DNA from: Haematococcus lacustris
Taxonomy: Eukaryota; Chlorophyta; Chlorophyceae; Chlamydomonadales; Haematococcaceae
DNA length: 64,000 nt
Direction: 5' to 3'
Assembly (NCBI GenBank): GCA_030144725.1
Contig: JASKMD010000008.1
Span: 8,592,787 to 8,656,786, forward strand
Below are positions 1-11,074 of the stretch, piece after piece; within the stretch, counting starts at the first letter, position 1; every line of letters starts with the position of its first letter. Position numbers and translations under genes: made by a program. The notes beneath the pieces were generated by a model. That model saw nothing but the letters and a program-made list of their open reading frames with translations. It searched no databases and was not told the origin of the DNA.

Positions 1-99
1 ACATACGCGGTACACATACGCAGAAACACAATGACGTTGCAAGGAAACATTCGCAGAAGAAAGAAAGAAAAACGAACTAATAACGCAAATAATGCACCT

Positions 100-178
100 T
101 TAGGGTATCGATCCCGCGTCCCGTCGCGAAGGATAGTGGTCAGCATCTACTGAACCACACCTACTACATTTATACAGT
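100..178 (-). other. tRNA-like / SINE-like fragment
   Basis: Read on the minus strand, the stretch holds an A-box-like segment (TGGTTCAGTAGATGC) followed about 30 bases later by a B-box-like segment (GGGATCGATACCC). These resemble RNA polymerase III internal promoter elements. No complete cloverleaf with a seven-base acceptor stem could be drawn, so this is more likely a tRNA-derived SINE remnant than a tRNA gene. Confidence 0.2.
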
Positions 179-376
179 TGCGCACTTGCCATTGTCAGCT
201 GCGCGGTTGTTATTGTCAGGTGCGCAATTGCCATGGTGAGCTGCGCAGTTGCCATTGTCAGCTGCGCAGTTGCCATGGTGAGCTGCGCAGTTGCCATTGT
301 CAGCTGCTCAGTTGCCATTGTCAGCTGCGCAGTTGCCATGGTGAGCTGCGCAGTTGCCATTGTCAACTGCGCAGTT
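178..376. repeat. Tandem GCGCAGTTGCCAT-type array, left part
   Basis: About ten imperfect 18-24 bp units share the core GCTGCGCAGTTGCCAT with TGTCA or GGTGA spacers. The array continues after position 720, so the fold-back element at 377-720 has landed inside it. The translated frames are repeat artefacts. Confidence 0.85.
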
Positions 377-720
377 CACTCCTACAATTTAGTCCCTGCG
401 TTTGTCCCTGCGTTCTACCGACCTTGTCCGATCGGGCTGAAATTTTGGTAGATGGTAGTTTGCAGAAAATAAAACATATTTTTCAGAAAAAATATTTTGA
501 AAAAATCAAAGGCGGCTGCGCTGCAGCCCTGGGGCGTAGGTGCAGGGATAAGTGCAGGGATAGGTTGCGGGCCACAGCGCAGTAGCTTTTGAATTTTCCA
601 AATATTTTTCTTGGAAAATATGTTTTATTTTCTGAAAACTGCCATCTATCAAATTTTCAGCCCAATCGGACAAGGTCGGAAGAACGCAGGGACAAACGCA
701 GGGACTAAATTGTAGGAGTG
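377..720. mobile_element. Fold-back MITE inserted in the tandem array
   Basis: The two halves are inverted complements. The left arm starts CACTCCTACAATTTAGTCCC and the right arm ends with its complement, GGGACTAAATTGTAGGAGTG. Similarity runs for about 125 bases per arm with scattered mismatches around a central GC-rich loop of about 80 bases. On both sides lies the host unit GCGCAGTT / TTGCCAT, so the target dinucleotide TT appears duplicated. No coding capacity is seen. The type of transposase that moved it cannot be told. Confidence 0.75.
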
Positions 721-897
721 TTGCCATGGGCAACTGCGCTGTATATATTGTCAGCTGCGCAGTTGCCATGGGCAACTGATCAGTTGCCATGGGAAACTGC
801 GCAGTTGTTATGGGAGACTGCGCAGTAGCCATGGGAAACTGCGCAGTTGCCCATGGAAACTGCGCAGTTGCTCATGGAAACTGCGCAGTTGACACTG
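721..897. repeat. Tandem GCGCAGTTGCCAT-type array, right part
   Basis: Continuation of the array at 178-376, with units such as AACTGCGCAGTTGCCCATGG. The two parts were contiguous before insertion of the fold-back element. Confidence 0.8.
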
Positions 898-1103
898 CTA
901 ATTCCTGTGAGTGGGTTATAGCATGTTGTCCTCATGGTGATATGTACTCTGTATACCTTGCAACATCCACTCGCAGAAAAGTTCATGAGAAAAGTTGAAA
1001 AATTTGACAAAGTGGCTTGATGGATTGTATTTTTTAGCGGTTCTAAGAATGGGGGTGTAAACCTAAAATCGAGGAAAAATCGGGCTGAGGAGATACGAGA
1101 AAA

Positions 1104-1851
1104 CCAGTACTGGTCCACCCCCAACCAGTACTGGTCCACCCCCAACCAGTACTGGTTCACCCCCAACCAGTACTGGTTCACCCCCCCCCCCAGTACTGGT
1201 TCACCCCCAACCAGTACTGGTTCACCCCCAACCAGTACTGGTTCACCCCCAACCAGTACTGGTTCACCCCCAACCAGTACTGGTCCACCCCCCAACCAGT
1301 ACTGGTTCACATCCAACCAGTACTGGTCCACCCCCAACCAGTACTGGTCCACCCCCAACCAGTACTGGTTCACCCCCAACCAGTACTGGTCCACCCCCCA
1401 ACCAGTACTGGTCCACCCCCAACCAGTACTGGTCCACCCCCAACCAGTACTGGTCCACCCCCCAACCAGTACTGGTCCACACCCAACCAGTACTGGTCCA
1501 CACCCAACCAGTACTGGTCCACCCCCCAACCAGTACTGGTCCACACCCAACCAGTACTGGTCCACCCCCAACCAGTACTGGTCCACCCCCAACCAGTACT
1601 GGTCCTCCCCTAACCAGTACTGGTCCACCCCCAACCAGTACTGGTCCACCCCCAACCAGTACTGGTCCTCCCCTAACCAGTACTGGTCCACCCCCAACCA
1701 GTACTGGTCAGCCAACCAGTACTGGTTCACACCCAACCAGTACTGGTCCTCCCCCAACCAGTACTGGTTCACACCCAACCAGTACTGGCTGACCCCCAAC
1801 CAGTATTGGCTGGCCCCCAACCAGTACTGGCTGGCCCCCAACCAGTACTGG
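1104..1851. repeat. Minisatellite with palindromic core CCAGTACTGG, array 1
   Basis: About 40 units of 18-20 bp. Each carries the perfect palindrome CCAGTACTGG followed by T(C/T)CACCCCCAA. The last units change the spacer to CTGGCCCCCAA. The spacer is constant, so this is not a CRISPR array. Long translated frames over it are artefacts. Confidence 0.9.
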
Positions 1852-1859
1852 CTGGCCGC

Positions 1860-2275
1860 AGGAGCTTGGGGCAGGGGGCCAGCAGCAGCAGCAGCAGGGG
1901 GGCAGGGGGGCAGCAGCAGCAGCAGCAGCAGGGGGGAAGGGGAGCAGCAGCAGCAGCAGGGGGGCAGGAGGGCAGCATCAGCAGCAGCAGCAGGGGGGAG
2001 GGGGGGCCAGCAGCGGCAGCAACAGCAGGGGGCAGGGGGCCAGCAGCAGCAGCAGCAGGGGGGCAGGGGGGCAGCAGCGGCAGCAGCAGCAGGGGGGAAG
2101 GGGGGCAGGGGGGCAGCAGCGGCAGAAGCAGCAGTGGGGCAGGGGGGCAGCAGCAGTAGCAGGGGGCAGGGGGGCAGCAGCGGCAGCAGCAGCAGGGGGG
2201 AAGGGGGGCAGCAGCAGCAGTAGCAGGGGGGCAGCAGCAACAGCAGCAGGGGGGCAGGGGGGCAGCAGCAACGAG
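1860..2275. repeat. CAG/GGGG-rich microsatellite tract
   Basis: Alternating (GCA)n runs and GGGGGGCAGG blocks. The frames predict only polyserine/glycine or polyproline/leucine. No gene is supported. Bases 2276-2840 beyond it hold no recognisable gene. Confidence 0.9.
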
Positions 2276-2843
2276 AGGGATGGGGTAGCTGTGTGACCCC
2301 CTTAAGTGCTGAAGGGCTGGGTAAAGGGCTGAAGGAAGGGGCTTGCTCGGAAACGGTTACCAAGCTGGAGATTATTACACGTTGGGCTAGAGCCGTTGGA
2401 TGTACTTACACGTGACACTGAGCTACTGATGTTGCAAGGTATACTGAGTACATATCACCATGAGGACAACACTCTATAGCCACATGCACATGCTACGACC
2501 CACTCCTGGTTATCACAATGTTACATAGCACACAGCGCCACACAACCATCAAGCTATGTAGCGTCAACTAACACCCTCCACAATCTCATGTGCTGGTTGT
2601 CCTAAATCAATGTCCTCTCATAAGTAGGGACCAACGACCTTGATGTAATGAAGGTACTCGTCCATGCTCCAGCCCCTGCAAAGTGACACAGAGTCATCTT
2701 ACATGCAATGCTCTACTGTACTCAATGACTACAATGCATGACACACATTACTGGCTGGCATAACACACAGCAATGGCTGGCAACCAACACTGGCTGGCAA
2801 CCAGCACTGGCTGGCAACCAACACTGACTAACAACCAGGCCGA

Positions 2844-3301
2844 CCAGTACTGGCTGGCTGGCTGTGACCAGTACTGGTTGGCTGACCAGTACTGGCTGGC
2901 TGGCTGTGACCAGTACTGGTTGGCTGACCAGTACTGGCTGGCTGGCTGTGACCAGTACTGGCTGGCTGACCAGTACTGGCTGGCTGACCAGTACTGGCTG
3001 GCTGGCTGTGACCAGTACTGGCTGGCTGGCTGTAACCAGTACTGGCTGGCTGACCAGTACTGGCTGGCTGACCAGTACTGTCTGGCTGGCTGTGACCAGT
3101 ACTGGTTGGCTGACCAGTACTGGCTGGCTGGCTGTGACCAGTACTGGCTGGCTGGCTGTGACCAGTACTGGTTGGCTGACCAGTACTGGCTGGCTGGCTG
3201 TAACCAGTACTGGCTGGCTGACCAGTACTGGCTGGCTGGCTGTAACCAGTACTGGCTGGCTGACCAGTACTGGCTGGCTGGCTGTGACCAGTACTGGCTG
3301 G
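2844..3301. repeat. Minisatellite with palindromic core CCAGTACTGG, array 2
   Basis: About 25 copies of the palindrome CCAGTACTGG (some with TT or TC variants) are separated by CTGGCTGGCTGTGA or TGGCTGA. The core is the same as in array 1 but the spacer differs, and the array is again followed by CAG/GGGG blocks. Confidence 0.9.
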
Positions 3302-3305
3302 GTCA

Positions 3306-3362
3306 GTAACAGCAGGGGGGTAGGGGGGCAGGGGGGCAGGGGGGCAGCAGCAGCAGTGGGGG

Positions 3363-3397
<35 letters not shown>

Positions 3398-3610
3398 CAG
3401 CAGGAGTAGGGGGTCAGGGGGGCTGCATCAGCAGGGGGTCAGGGGGGCTGCATCAGTAGGGGGGCAGGGGGGCTGCAGCAGCAGCAGCAGCAGGGGCGCA
3501 GCAGCAGCAGCTGGGGGCGGGGGGGCAGCAGCAGCAGCTGGGGGGCAGGGGGGCAGCAGCAGCAGCAGCAGCAGGGGGGCAGGGGGGCAGCAGTAGGAGC
3601 AGCAGCATGG
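3306..3610. repeat. CAG/GGGG-rich microsatellite tract
   Basis: Blocks of GCAGCAGCAG and GGGGGGCAGG resembling 1860-2275. No coding support. Confidence 0.85.
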
Positions 3611-3649
3611 GCGGGTTGGTGTGGGCAGGGTTGGTTGGGGTGGAGTGGC

Positions 3650-5560
3650 ACTCACCTAGCAATGCGGGCAGAGGGGCCACGGTACACGTTTCATGCTCTC
3701 ACTGAAAGCAGGCAAGAGCTAGGTTTGGATCAGCAAGCACATTAGCAGCAGCAAGAGCACGCTATTGAGTGGCGCCGGCAGCAGAGTGGAGAGACCTACT
3801 GCCTGCATGCTGCTCATTACTTGCCTCTCGCCTTTCGCACTTGCTGCCTGGTTGGGGAGGGTTGCTGCTCCTTGCCACCCCTCATGTGAGAGGGGGCAAT
3901 GCAGCGTGGGAGGAGGGTGGGAGGGAGCGAGGGTTGCAATGGGGAGGGTAGGGGGTGGGGAGGGGTGCAGTGGTGGGGTACACAGCTGTATCTCCAGGTG
4001 AGTGTGATGGTGTAGTTGGAGGTGGTGGTCGGGGGGCTGGGCTAGGCGGGGACGGGGGTAGGGACAAGGGAGGGCAATAGTGTTGATGATCTGTATACGG
4101 GGGATAGAGAAGGGGAGGGGCAGGGAGCAAGGAGCGAAAGGGGGAGCTTGTATGTGGGCGGGGGGAGGAGCGGGAGCGGGGGCGGGGGCGGGGGCGGGGG
4201 AAGCGTGTCGATGAACTGGGAGCGGGTGGTTGTGTAAGGGAAAGGAAGGCTGGGCGGGGGTAGGGGCAGGGGAGGGAGCGGGGGCGGGGGTAGGGGGGGG
4301 ACGGGGTCGGGGGCAGGGGCGGGGGAGGGGGGGATGTGTTGATGGATTGTGTATCGGGGAAAGGGAAGGGGAAGGGAGTTGCCCATCAGACCTGCAGCCA
4401 AGGGGCATGCACGTGAGGTAGGGAGATCAGGTTGGGCGCTGCGTGTTGGCCACTTACCGGTAGCCACCAGCAACCAGGGAGCGAAAGGGTAGGGAAGAAG
4501 GGGGAAGAGGGAGCTTGTGTGTGGAGGGGGGTGGGAAGGGGGTGGTAGTGATGCCACGGTGCCAAGGTATGTTGGTGAAGGTTTGCTCTTGGCTGATGGG
4601 AAGGGTAGGGAAGGGATGGCAGATGGCTGCGATGTCAGGGGGTAGAAGGCGAGGGGGAGGGGGGAAGTAGGAAAGGAGGGTGGAGTAGGAGGGTGGGGTG
4701 GGGTGGGGTGGGGGATGGGGGGAAGAGAAAGGAGAAGGGGAAAGGTTGGGTATTACGATTTACCATCAGCCCTGCAGCGAACACAGTGTGTGGTAGTGGT
4801 TAGGCTGTGTGATGATGGACATTGAAAGGCAAGGGCAAACCACTCACCGTTGACGCCATGTTGCTCCATGTTGCGCCATGTTGGCTCCCTGTTGGCTCTT
4901 ACCTTGGTCTTACCTTTGTGATGCGGGAGGTTGCGTGGTGTTATTCGAGGTGGTGGTGTGGGGGAGGGGTGGAGGGATAGGGGTGGTTGAGGTGGGGGCT
5001 GCGATGCCAATTCAAATGAAGGGTGCGAGAGGGGAAGGGGGTTGAGAAGCATGGACGGGAGTGGGAGGGAGAGGGGAAGGGAGGGGGTGGTGGTGGTGGT
5101 GGGAAGAGGGTGGGTGGGGGAGAGGTGACGGGGAGAGGGGAAGCGGGGGTTGGGCAGAAGTAGAAGTGGGATTGGTGGGATAGGGTAGGGAAGGGTGAAG
5201 GAGGCAGGGGGCAGGAGTATAGGCGTCACACCTGCAGCAAGCAAGGAGCGTACTTACAGTGAGGCTAGCAAAACATCTTAGGAAGCTAGCTGTCGCGTAG
5301 TGCATGACAGAGGCTAGGTTCAGGAGCTTGTTCAGGAGCTTGTTCAGGAGCTTGTGTGTGGAGGGGGGTGGGAAGGGAGGGAGGGAAGGGAGGGAGGTGC
5401 GGGGGAGCGTGGGAGGAAGGGGACTGAAAGGGGAAGGGATGTGGACCTGCGGCAAGGAGGTGACAGGTTGTCAAAGGAGGAGCAATGAATGGTGGGTACA
5501 AGATGCACTCACCGAGTTTGATGCACAAGGGGCAGGGAAGATGGGCTCGGAGATGGTGGG
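3650..5560 (-). repeat. Purine-rich tract with splice-like modules, minus orientation
   Basis: On the minus strand this holds pyrimidine-rich runs punctuated by modules that read like a 3' splice site, for example CTTGGCTGCAGGTCTGATGG near 4380-4405, and GTAAG/GTGAG segments. The module around 4380-4440 is an inverted copy of 7925-7995. Predicted proteins are proline/serine low complexity. I see no gene. Confidence 0.55.
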
Positions 5561-6480
5561 TACATGTCAAAGGCAAAAAGATGGGTCGCTGCATGTGAAA
5601 CGGTGCATTACCTCGCAACGCATTGGCTACGCGCAACGCATTGGCTACGCGCGTGTGTTATCGCGCAACGCGTGGCTACGGAGTTGGCTGAGATCGCCAG
5701 GTTGCGACACTGGCTAGGAGGCTGGCCGCTACGTGAGATGTGGCTGCCTGGCCGAATGTGGCTGCCTGGCTGCGATGTGGCGATGTTGCGTGGCTGCGAT
5801 GTGGCTCAGTGGCCGCCTGGCTACCTAGCCTGGCTACCGAATTGAGGGCAGGGGCTACCGAATTGAGGGCGTGAAGGGCGGCACGAACGGCACGAACGGC
5901 AGATCGGCTTGCATGTTAGACATGAAATATGAAAAACTAACATCCGCTCAGTACGCGGCGTAGTCAACTAGCGACGATCCTAGTCATGCTAGGAACGTAG
6001 CCGCAGCTAGTGCCAGCCAGAAGGTCAGCCTTGAGGATAAGCAGCCTAAAAACTCAGCCTCGCAGCCTTGCAGCCACACTGCCCCTAATTCGCGTCCCGC
6101 ATCTAGGTAGCCAGGCGCCTTGCAACCAGCCTCGCAGCCTCGCAGTCATGCCCGAAGCTCAGCTCGCTCCCAGCCACATCGCAGCTAGCTAGCTAGCTCA
6201 GACACACACAGGTAGTTTCAGCTAGCGTTGCAGCCATTTCCATTTCCATTTCCATAACGCAGCCAACCTCGAAGCTAGGCGTACAGCCATTTACGTAGCT
6301 AGCGCAGCCCCGCAGTCCAGCCACTTCACCAGCATCGCGACACAGCTACACAACCTCGCAAAGTCGCAGCCACGCAGCCACGCAAGAAGCCAACGTAGCC
6401 AGCCTAGCAACGCAGCGACACACTACGAGCAAGCCGCGCCGTCATCCATGCAAACCATGCGAAGTTGTCAAGGTGAGTGG
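5561..6480. other. Low-complexity region, no gene seen
   Basis: Short repeated words dominate: CTACGCGCAACGCATTGG at 5620-5665, GTGGCTGCCTGGC at 5740-5780 and CGCAGCC/CAGCTAG words at 6000-6450. No reading frame resembles a protein. Confidence 0.5.
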
Positions 6481-8345
6481 CTATCCCTGTGCAGGTATGT
6501 GGCTCCCTCTACTTAGCTTAACCACTGGCGTGCCTTTTGTGCTGCTGTAGGATCAATGGTCTTACCTCTTCCCTTTGCCACCACCACCTCCAAGTCCGTC
6601 GTCGCACATGCCTTGACATACTCCCTACCGTACCTTGCAGCCTACCTCGCAGCCTACCGTACCTTGCAGCCTACCTCGCAGCCTCCCTCCCTCCCTCCCC
6701 CCCTACCTACCTCCCTCCCGACCTACTCCCTCCCTCCCTCCCTCCCTTCCTCCCTCCCTTCCTCTCCTTTCCCTTCCCCCTGGCTGATTGCAGGTGTAAT
6801 GGGCACCTCCCCTTCCCTCTACACTATACAACCACCCCCTCCCAGTTTGACATTACATTCCCCCCCTCACCCTCACCCTCACCCTCACCCTGGCAGTTTC
6901 ACCACTTTCACCTCTCCCCAACCCCTGCTTCCCCCCTCCCCGTCACCTCCCCCCTGGCATCCCAGGCCCCTCCCTTACCCCAGCAGACAGAAGAGAGCCC
7001 ACCCCACCCCCCACCCTCACCCTCACCCTCACCTTCACGCCCAGCCCAGCCCAGCCCTGCCCTACTCTCCCACCCTACGCTTCCTACTGAGGTGAGGACA
7101 AAGGAAGGTGGGTTGTAATGGATGGCTGCTACACCTGCCCCTCCATCTGCCAGCTCTACTATCTCCCTACTTTATTGGTGAGTGCATCCAGTACCCATGT
7201 CCCATGTTTGCTTCCGTTGACAAATCGTCACACTGTTGCTGCAGGTCTTGTGCGCCTACACCTGAGACTATCAATGCCCTCCCTCCCTTCTTCCCCTCCC
7301 CCGCTTCTTAATCATCCCGTCGCCCTCTGGGTCCCATTACCCCCTCCGTTACCTGTCAACAGCAGCAGCCTTCCTCCCCCTCCGCCTCCTCACCCTCACC
7401 ACCTACACGCATTTACACCCCATTCCAGCAAAAGGTGAGTGCAGGTATGTGGCACCCTGTACCTACACTAACCGCTAGCATGCCCCTTGTCCCGCTGCAG
7501 GGTTGATCGTCGCACCCTTCCCCTTTTCCTCCCCTTTCCCACGCCCACCACCATCGCCCAGCTTGTCGTCCCTCCACATCCACCTCTCCCCACCCCCATT
7601 TCCCCCCTCCCCATCACCTCTCCCCTGACATCCCAGCAGCCAAGAGAAAGCCCACCCCATCCACCCTCTTGCCACCACCACCACCACCCCCACCCCCTCC
7701 CTTCCCCCTCTCCCTCTCTCCCATGCTTGTCAAGCCTACCCTTCCCCTCTCCCACCCTTCGATTGACGTGGCATCGCAGCCCCCACCTCATCCCACCTTC
7801 CCTTCCCTTCACCCTACTACACACCCCACCGCAGCCCCACCCCACTGGCGCATGGGATATGTTGCCTGGTGTGAGCAGGTAGGAGGCCAGGAGGACCACA
7901 AAGGTGAGGCCACGGTGATAGCTAACAGAGTGCCCAACCTGGTCACCCTACCTCATGTGCACGCCCCTTGGTTGCAGGTCTGATGGGTCACCTCCCCTCC
8001 ACTTTCCCTATACAACCACCCCCTCCCAATTTATCCTCCCCGGCCCCCGCTCCCTCTCCCGCCCCGACCCCCGCCCATGCCCCCAACCCATGCCCCTACA
8101 CAACCCAACCCAGGACCCTACCAAACCCAACCCATGCCCCTACCCCAACCCACCCCGCCTTCAAGCCACCCCGCCCATTAAACCCAACTGAGCCTCCCGC
8201 CTCCCCGCATCCCGCCTCCCCGCCTCCCGCCTCCCTGCCTCCCGCCTTCCACATCTACCCTCCCTCCCCGCCTTCAAACCACCACTCCCACCCCCTTCCC
8301 AGCAGCAGTCATAGCAAGCAGCCAAAAGGTAGGTAGGCGCTATAG
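6481..8345 (+). repeat. Pyrimidine-rich tract with splice-like modules, plus orientation
   Basis: Runs of CCCTCC are punctuated by recurring TTGCAGGTCTGATGGG-like modules at about 6790, 7240, 7495, 7974 and 8576. The same module recurs near 40436 and 40770, and in minus orientation near 4385 and 4770. The modules look like polypyrimidine tract plus acceptor, but the following frames are only Pro/Ser/Leu. It is probably a dispersed repeat. A tandemly duplicated non-coding exon cannot be excluded. Confidence 0.5.
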
Positions 8346-8349
8346 TGCC

Positions 8350-8570
8350 CCTACTATCTGCTGCTGCTGCTGCTGCTGCTGCTGCCCCCCTACTGCTGCT
8401 GCTGCTGCCCCCCTGCTGCTGCTGCTGCTGCCCCCCTGCTGCTGCTGCTGCCCCCCTGCTGCTGCTGCCCCCCTACTGCTGCTGCCGCTGCCCCCATGCC
8501 CCCTACTGCTGCTGCTGCTACTGTTGCAGCCCCCCTGCAGCTGCTGCTGCTGCTGCTGCCCCCCTACCTT
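8350..8570. repeat. CTG/CCCCCC microsatellite
   Basis: (CTG)n blocks alternate with CCCCCC, the complement of the CAG/GGGG tracts at 1860-2275 and 3306-3610. Confidence 0.9.
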
Positions 8571-8705
8571 GATTGCAGGTCTGATGATTGCAGGTCTGAT
8601 GAACACCTCTCCTCCACTTTCCCTACACAACCACCCCCTTTCCAGCAGCAATCATCAAGCAGCCAAAAGGTAGGTAGGTGCTATCGGCTGCTGCAGCCCC
8701 CCTGC

Positions 8706-9205
8706 NNNNNNNNNNNNNNNNNNNNNNNNNNNNNNNNNNNNNNNNNNNNNNNNNNNNNNNNNNNNNNNNNNNNNNNNNNNNNNNNNNNNNNNNNNNNNNN
8801 NNNNNNNNNNNNNNNNNNNNNNNNNNNNNNNNNNNNNNNNNNNNNNNNNNNNNNNNNNNNNNNNNNNNNNNNNNNNNNNNNNNNNNNNNNNNNNNNNNNN
8901 NNNNNNNNNNNNNNNNNNNNNNNNNNNNNNNNNNNNNNNNNNNNNNNNNNNNNNNNNNNNNNNNNNNNNNNNNNNNNNNNNNNNNNNNNNNNNNNNNNNN
9001 NNNNNNNNNNNNNNNNNNNNNNNNNNNNNNNNNNNNNNNNNNNNNNNNNNNNNNNNNNNNNNNNNNNNNNNNNNNNNNNNNNNNNNNNNNNNNNNNNNNN
9101 NNNNNNNNNNNNNNNNNNNNNNNNNNNNNNNNNNNNNNNNNNNNNNNNNNNNNNNNNNNNNNNNNNNNNNNNNNNNNNNNNNNNNNNNNNNNNNNNNNNN
9201 NNNNN
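8706..9205. other. Assembly gap of 500 N
   Basis: Exactly 500 undetermined bases, probably a placeholder of nominal length. The left edge is a CTGCAGCCCCCCTGC context and the right edge starts directly in the (GGGGC)n array, so the missing sequence probably contains more of that array. Confidence 0.99.
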
Positions 9206-10692
9206 GCGGGGCGGGGCGGGGCGGGGCGGGGCGGGGCGGGGCGGGGCGGGGCGGGGCGGGGCGGGGCGGGGCGGGGCGGGGCGGGGCGGGGCGGGGCGGG
9301 GCGGGGCGGGGCGGGGCGGGGCGGGGCGGGGCGGGGCGGGGCGGGGCGGGGCGGGGCGGGGCGGGGCGGGGCGGGGCGGGGCGGGGCGGGGCGGGGCGGG
9401 GCGGGGCGGGGCGGGGCGGGGCGGGGCGGGGCGGGGCGGGGCGGGGCGGGGCGGGGCGGGGCGGGGCGGGGCGGGGCGGGGCGGGGCGGGGCGGGGCGGG
9501 GCGGGGCGGGGCGGGGCGGGGCGGGGCGGGGCGGGGCGGGGCGGGGCGGGGCGGGGCGGGGCGGGGCGGGGCGGGGCGGGGCGGGGCGGGGCGGGGCGGG
9601 GCGGGGCGGGGCGGGGCGGGGCGGGGCGGGGCGGGGCGGGGCGGGGCGGGGCGGGGCGGGGCGGGGCGGGGCGGGGCGGGGCGGGGCGGGGCGGGGCGGG
9701 GCGGGGCGGGGCGGGGCGGGGCGGGGCGGGGCGGGGCGGGGCGGGGCGGGGCGGGGCGGGGCGGGGCGGGGCGGGGCGGGGCGGGGCGGGGCGGGGCGGG
9801 GCGGGGCGGGGCGGGGCGGGGCGGGGCGGGGCGGGGCGGGGCGGGGCGGGGCGGGGCGGGGCGGGGCGGGGCGGGGCGGGGCGGGGCGGGGCGGGGCGGG
9901 GCGGGGCGGGGCGGGGCGGGGCGGGGCGGGGCGGGGCGGGGCGGGGCGGGGCGGGGCGGGGCGGGGCGGGGCGGGGCGGGGCGGGGCGGGGCGGGGCGGG
10001 GCGGGGCGGGGCGGGGCGGGGCGGGGCGGGGCGGGGCGGGGCGGGGCGGGGCGGGGCGGGGCGGGGCGGGGCGGGGCGGGGCGGGGCGGGGCGGGGCGGG
10101 GCGGGGCGGGGCGGGGCGGGGCGGGGCGGGGCGGGGCGGGGCGGGGCGGGGCGGGGCGGGGCGGGGCGGGGCGGGGCGGGGCGGGGCGGGGCGGGGCGGG
10201 GCGGGGCGGGGCGGGGCGGGGCGGGGCGGGGCGGGGCGGGGCGGGGCGGGGCGGGGCGGGGCGGGGCGGGGCGGGGCGGGGCGGGGCGGGGCGGGGCGGG
10301 GCGGGGCGGGGCGGGGCGGGGCGGGGCGGGGCGGGGCGGGGCGGGGCGGGGCGGGGCGGGGCGGGGCGGGGCGGGGCGGGGCGGGGCGGGGCGGGGCGGG
10401 GCGGGGCGGGGCGGGGCGGGGCGGGGCGGGGCGGGGCGGGGCGGGGCGGGGCGGGGCGGGGCGGGGCGGGGCGGGGCGGGGCGGGGCGGGGCGGGGCGGG
10501 GCGGGGCGGGGCGGGGCGGGGCGGGGCGGGGCGGGGCGGGGCGGGGCGGGGCGGGGCGGGGCGGGGCGGGGCGGGGCGGGGCGGGGCGGGGCGGGGCGGG
10601 GCGGGGCGGGGCGGGGCGGGGCGGGGCGGGGCGGGGCGGGGCGGGGCGGGGCGGGGCGGGGCGGGGCGGGGCGGGGCGGGGCGGGGCGGGGC
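9206..10692. repeat. Perfect (GGGGC)n pentanucleotide array, about 297 units
   Basis: About 1.49 kb of uninterrupted GGGGC/GCCCC units with no mismatch seen. The left end is cut by the assembly gap. The long frames across it (Gly-Arg-Gly-Gly-Ala or Pro-Arg-Pro-Ala-Pro repeats in several frames at once) are translation artefacts. The G-rich strand can form G-quadruplexes in principle. Confidence 0.97.
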
Positions 10693-11074
10693 CCACTCCA
10701 CCCACTACCACCCCCACTACTCACCCTGCCAATTGCAATCATTCTAGCACCCTGTGTCAGCAATGTCATGCAATGTCCGCTGCCGACACTAGGCCACTGC
10801 AGCCCCTACAAGCTGGCTGCTCTCTGAGAGCAGTGGGACTGCTCGTCTGCAGCTGCTCGCCTAGCTAAGCAGCAAAGTGCTGCTCATCACGCTTCATGAT
10901 GTACGTACCGATGCATATGCGTGATGGTGTGGGGTGTTAGGATCTATGCTGATGGTAGAACTGGCGCTGATGTTGCAATCGCCTTTGCTTTGGCTGCTGC
11001 CGTCCTACCCTGTTGAGCAAGCGCAGGCTGTGTGTGGGTCTGACACGGCCGCTACCGTTATAGAACACCGGAGT

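Larger units (their letters stand above)
898..2515. repeat. Inverted arms bracketing the CCAGTACTGG and CAG arrays
   Basis: The left arm, about 898-970, reads TCATGGTGATATGTACTC and then TATACCTTGCAACATC. The right arm, about 2430-2515, is its inverted complement with a few changes. The arms face each other across the palindrome array (1104-1851) and the CAG/GGGG tract (1860-2275). This could be a large foldback unit carrying satellites or an inverted duplication. No transposase is seen between the arms. Confidence 0.6.

Noticed and set aside
780..2363. 527-codon minus-strand frame with QYWLGV repeats
   Set aside because: Translation of the CCAGTACTGG satellite and CAG tract; no non-repetitive domain.
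1104..3301. Regular palindromic repeats with short spacers, CRISPR-like at first sight
   Set aside because: Spacers are nearly constant within each array, units are only 18-24 bp and the genome is eukaryotic; these are minisatellites.
8496..10868. Very long open frames encoding Gly-Arg-Gly-Gly-Ala or Pro-Arg-Pro-Ala-Pro repeats
   Set aside because: They arise in several frames and both strands from a perfect 5-bp repeat and cross an N gap.
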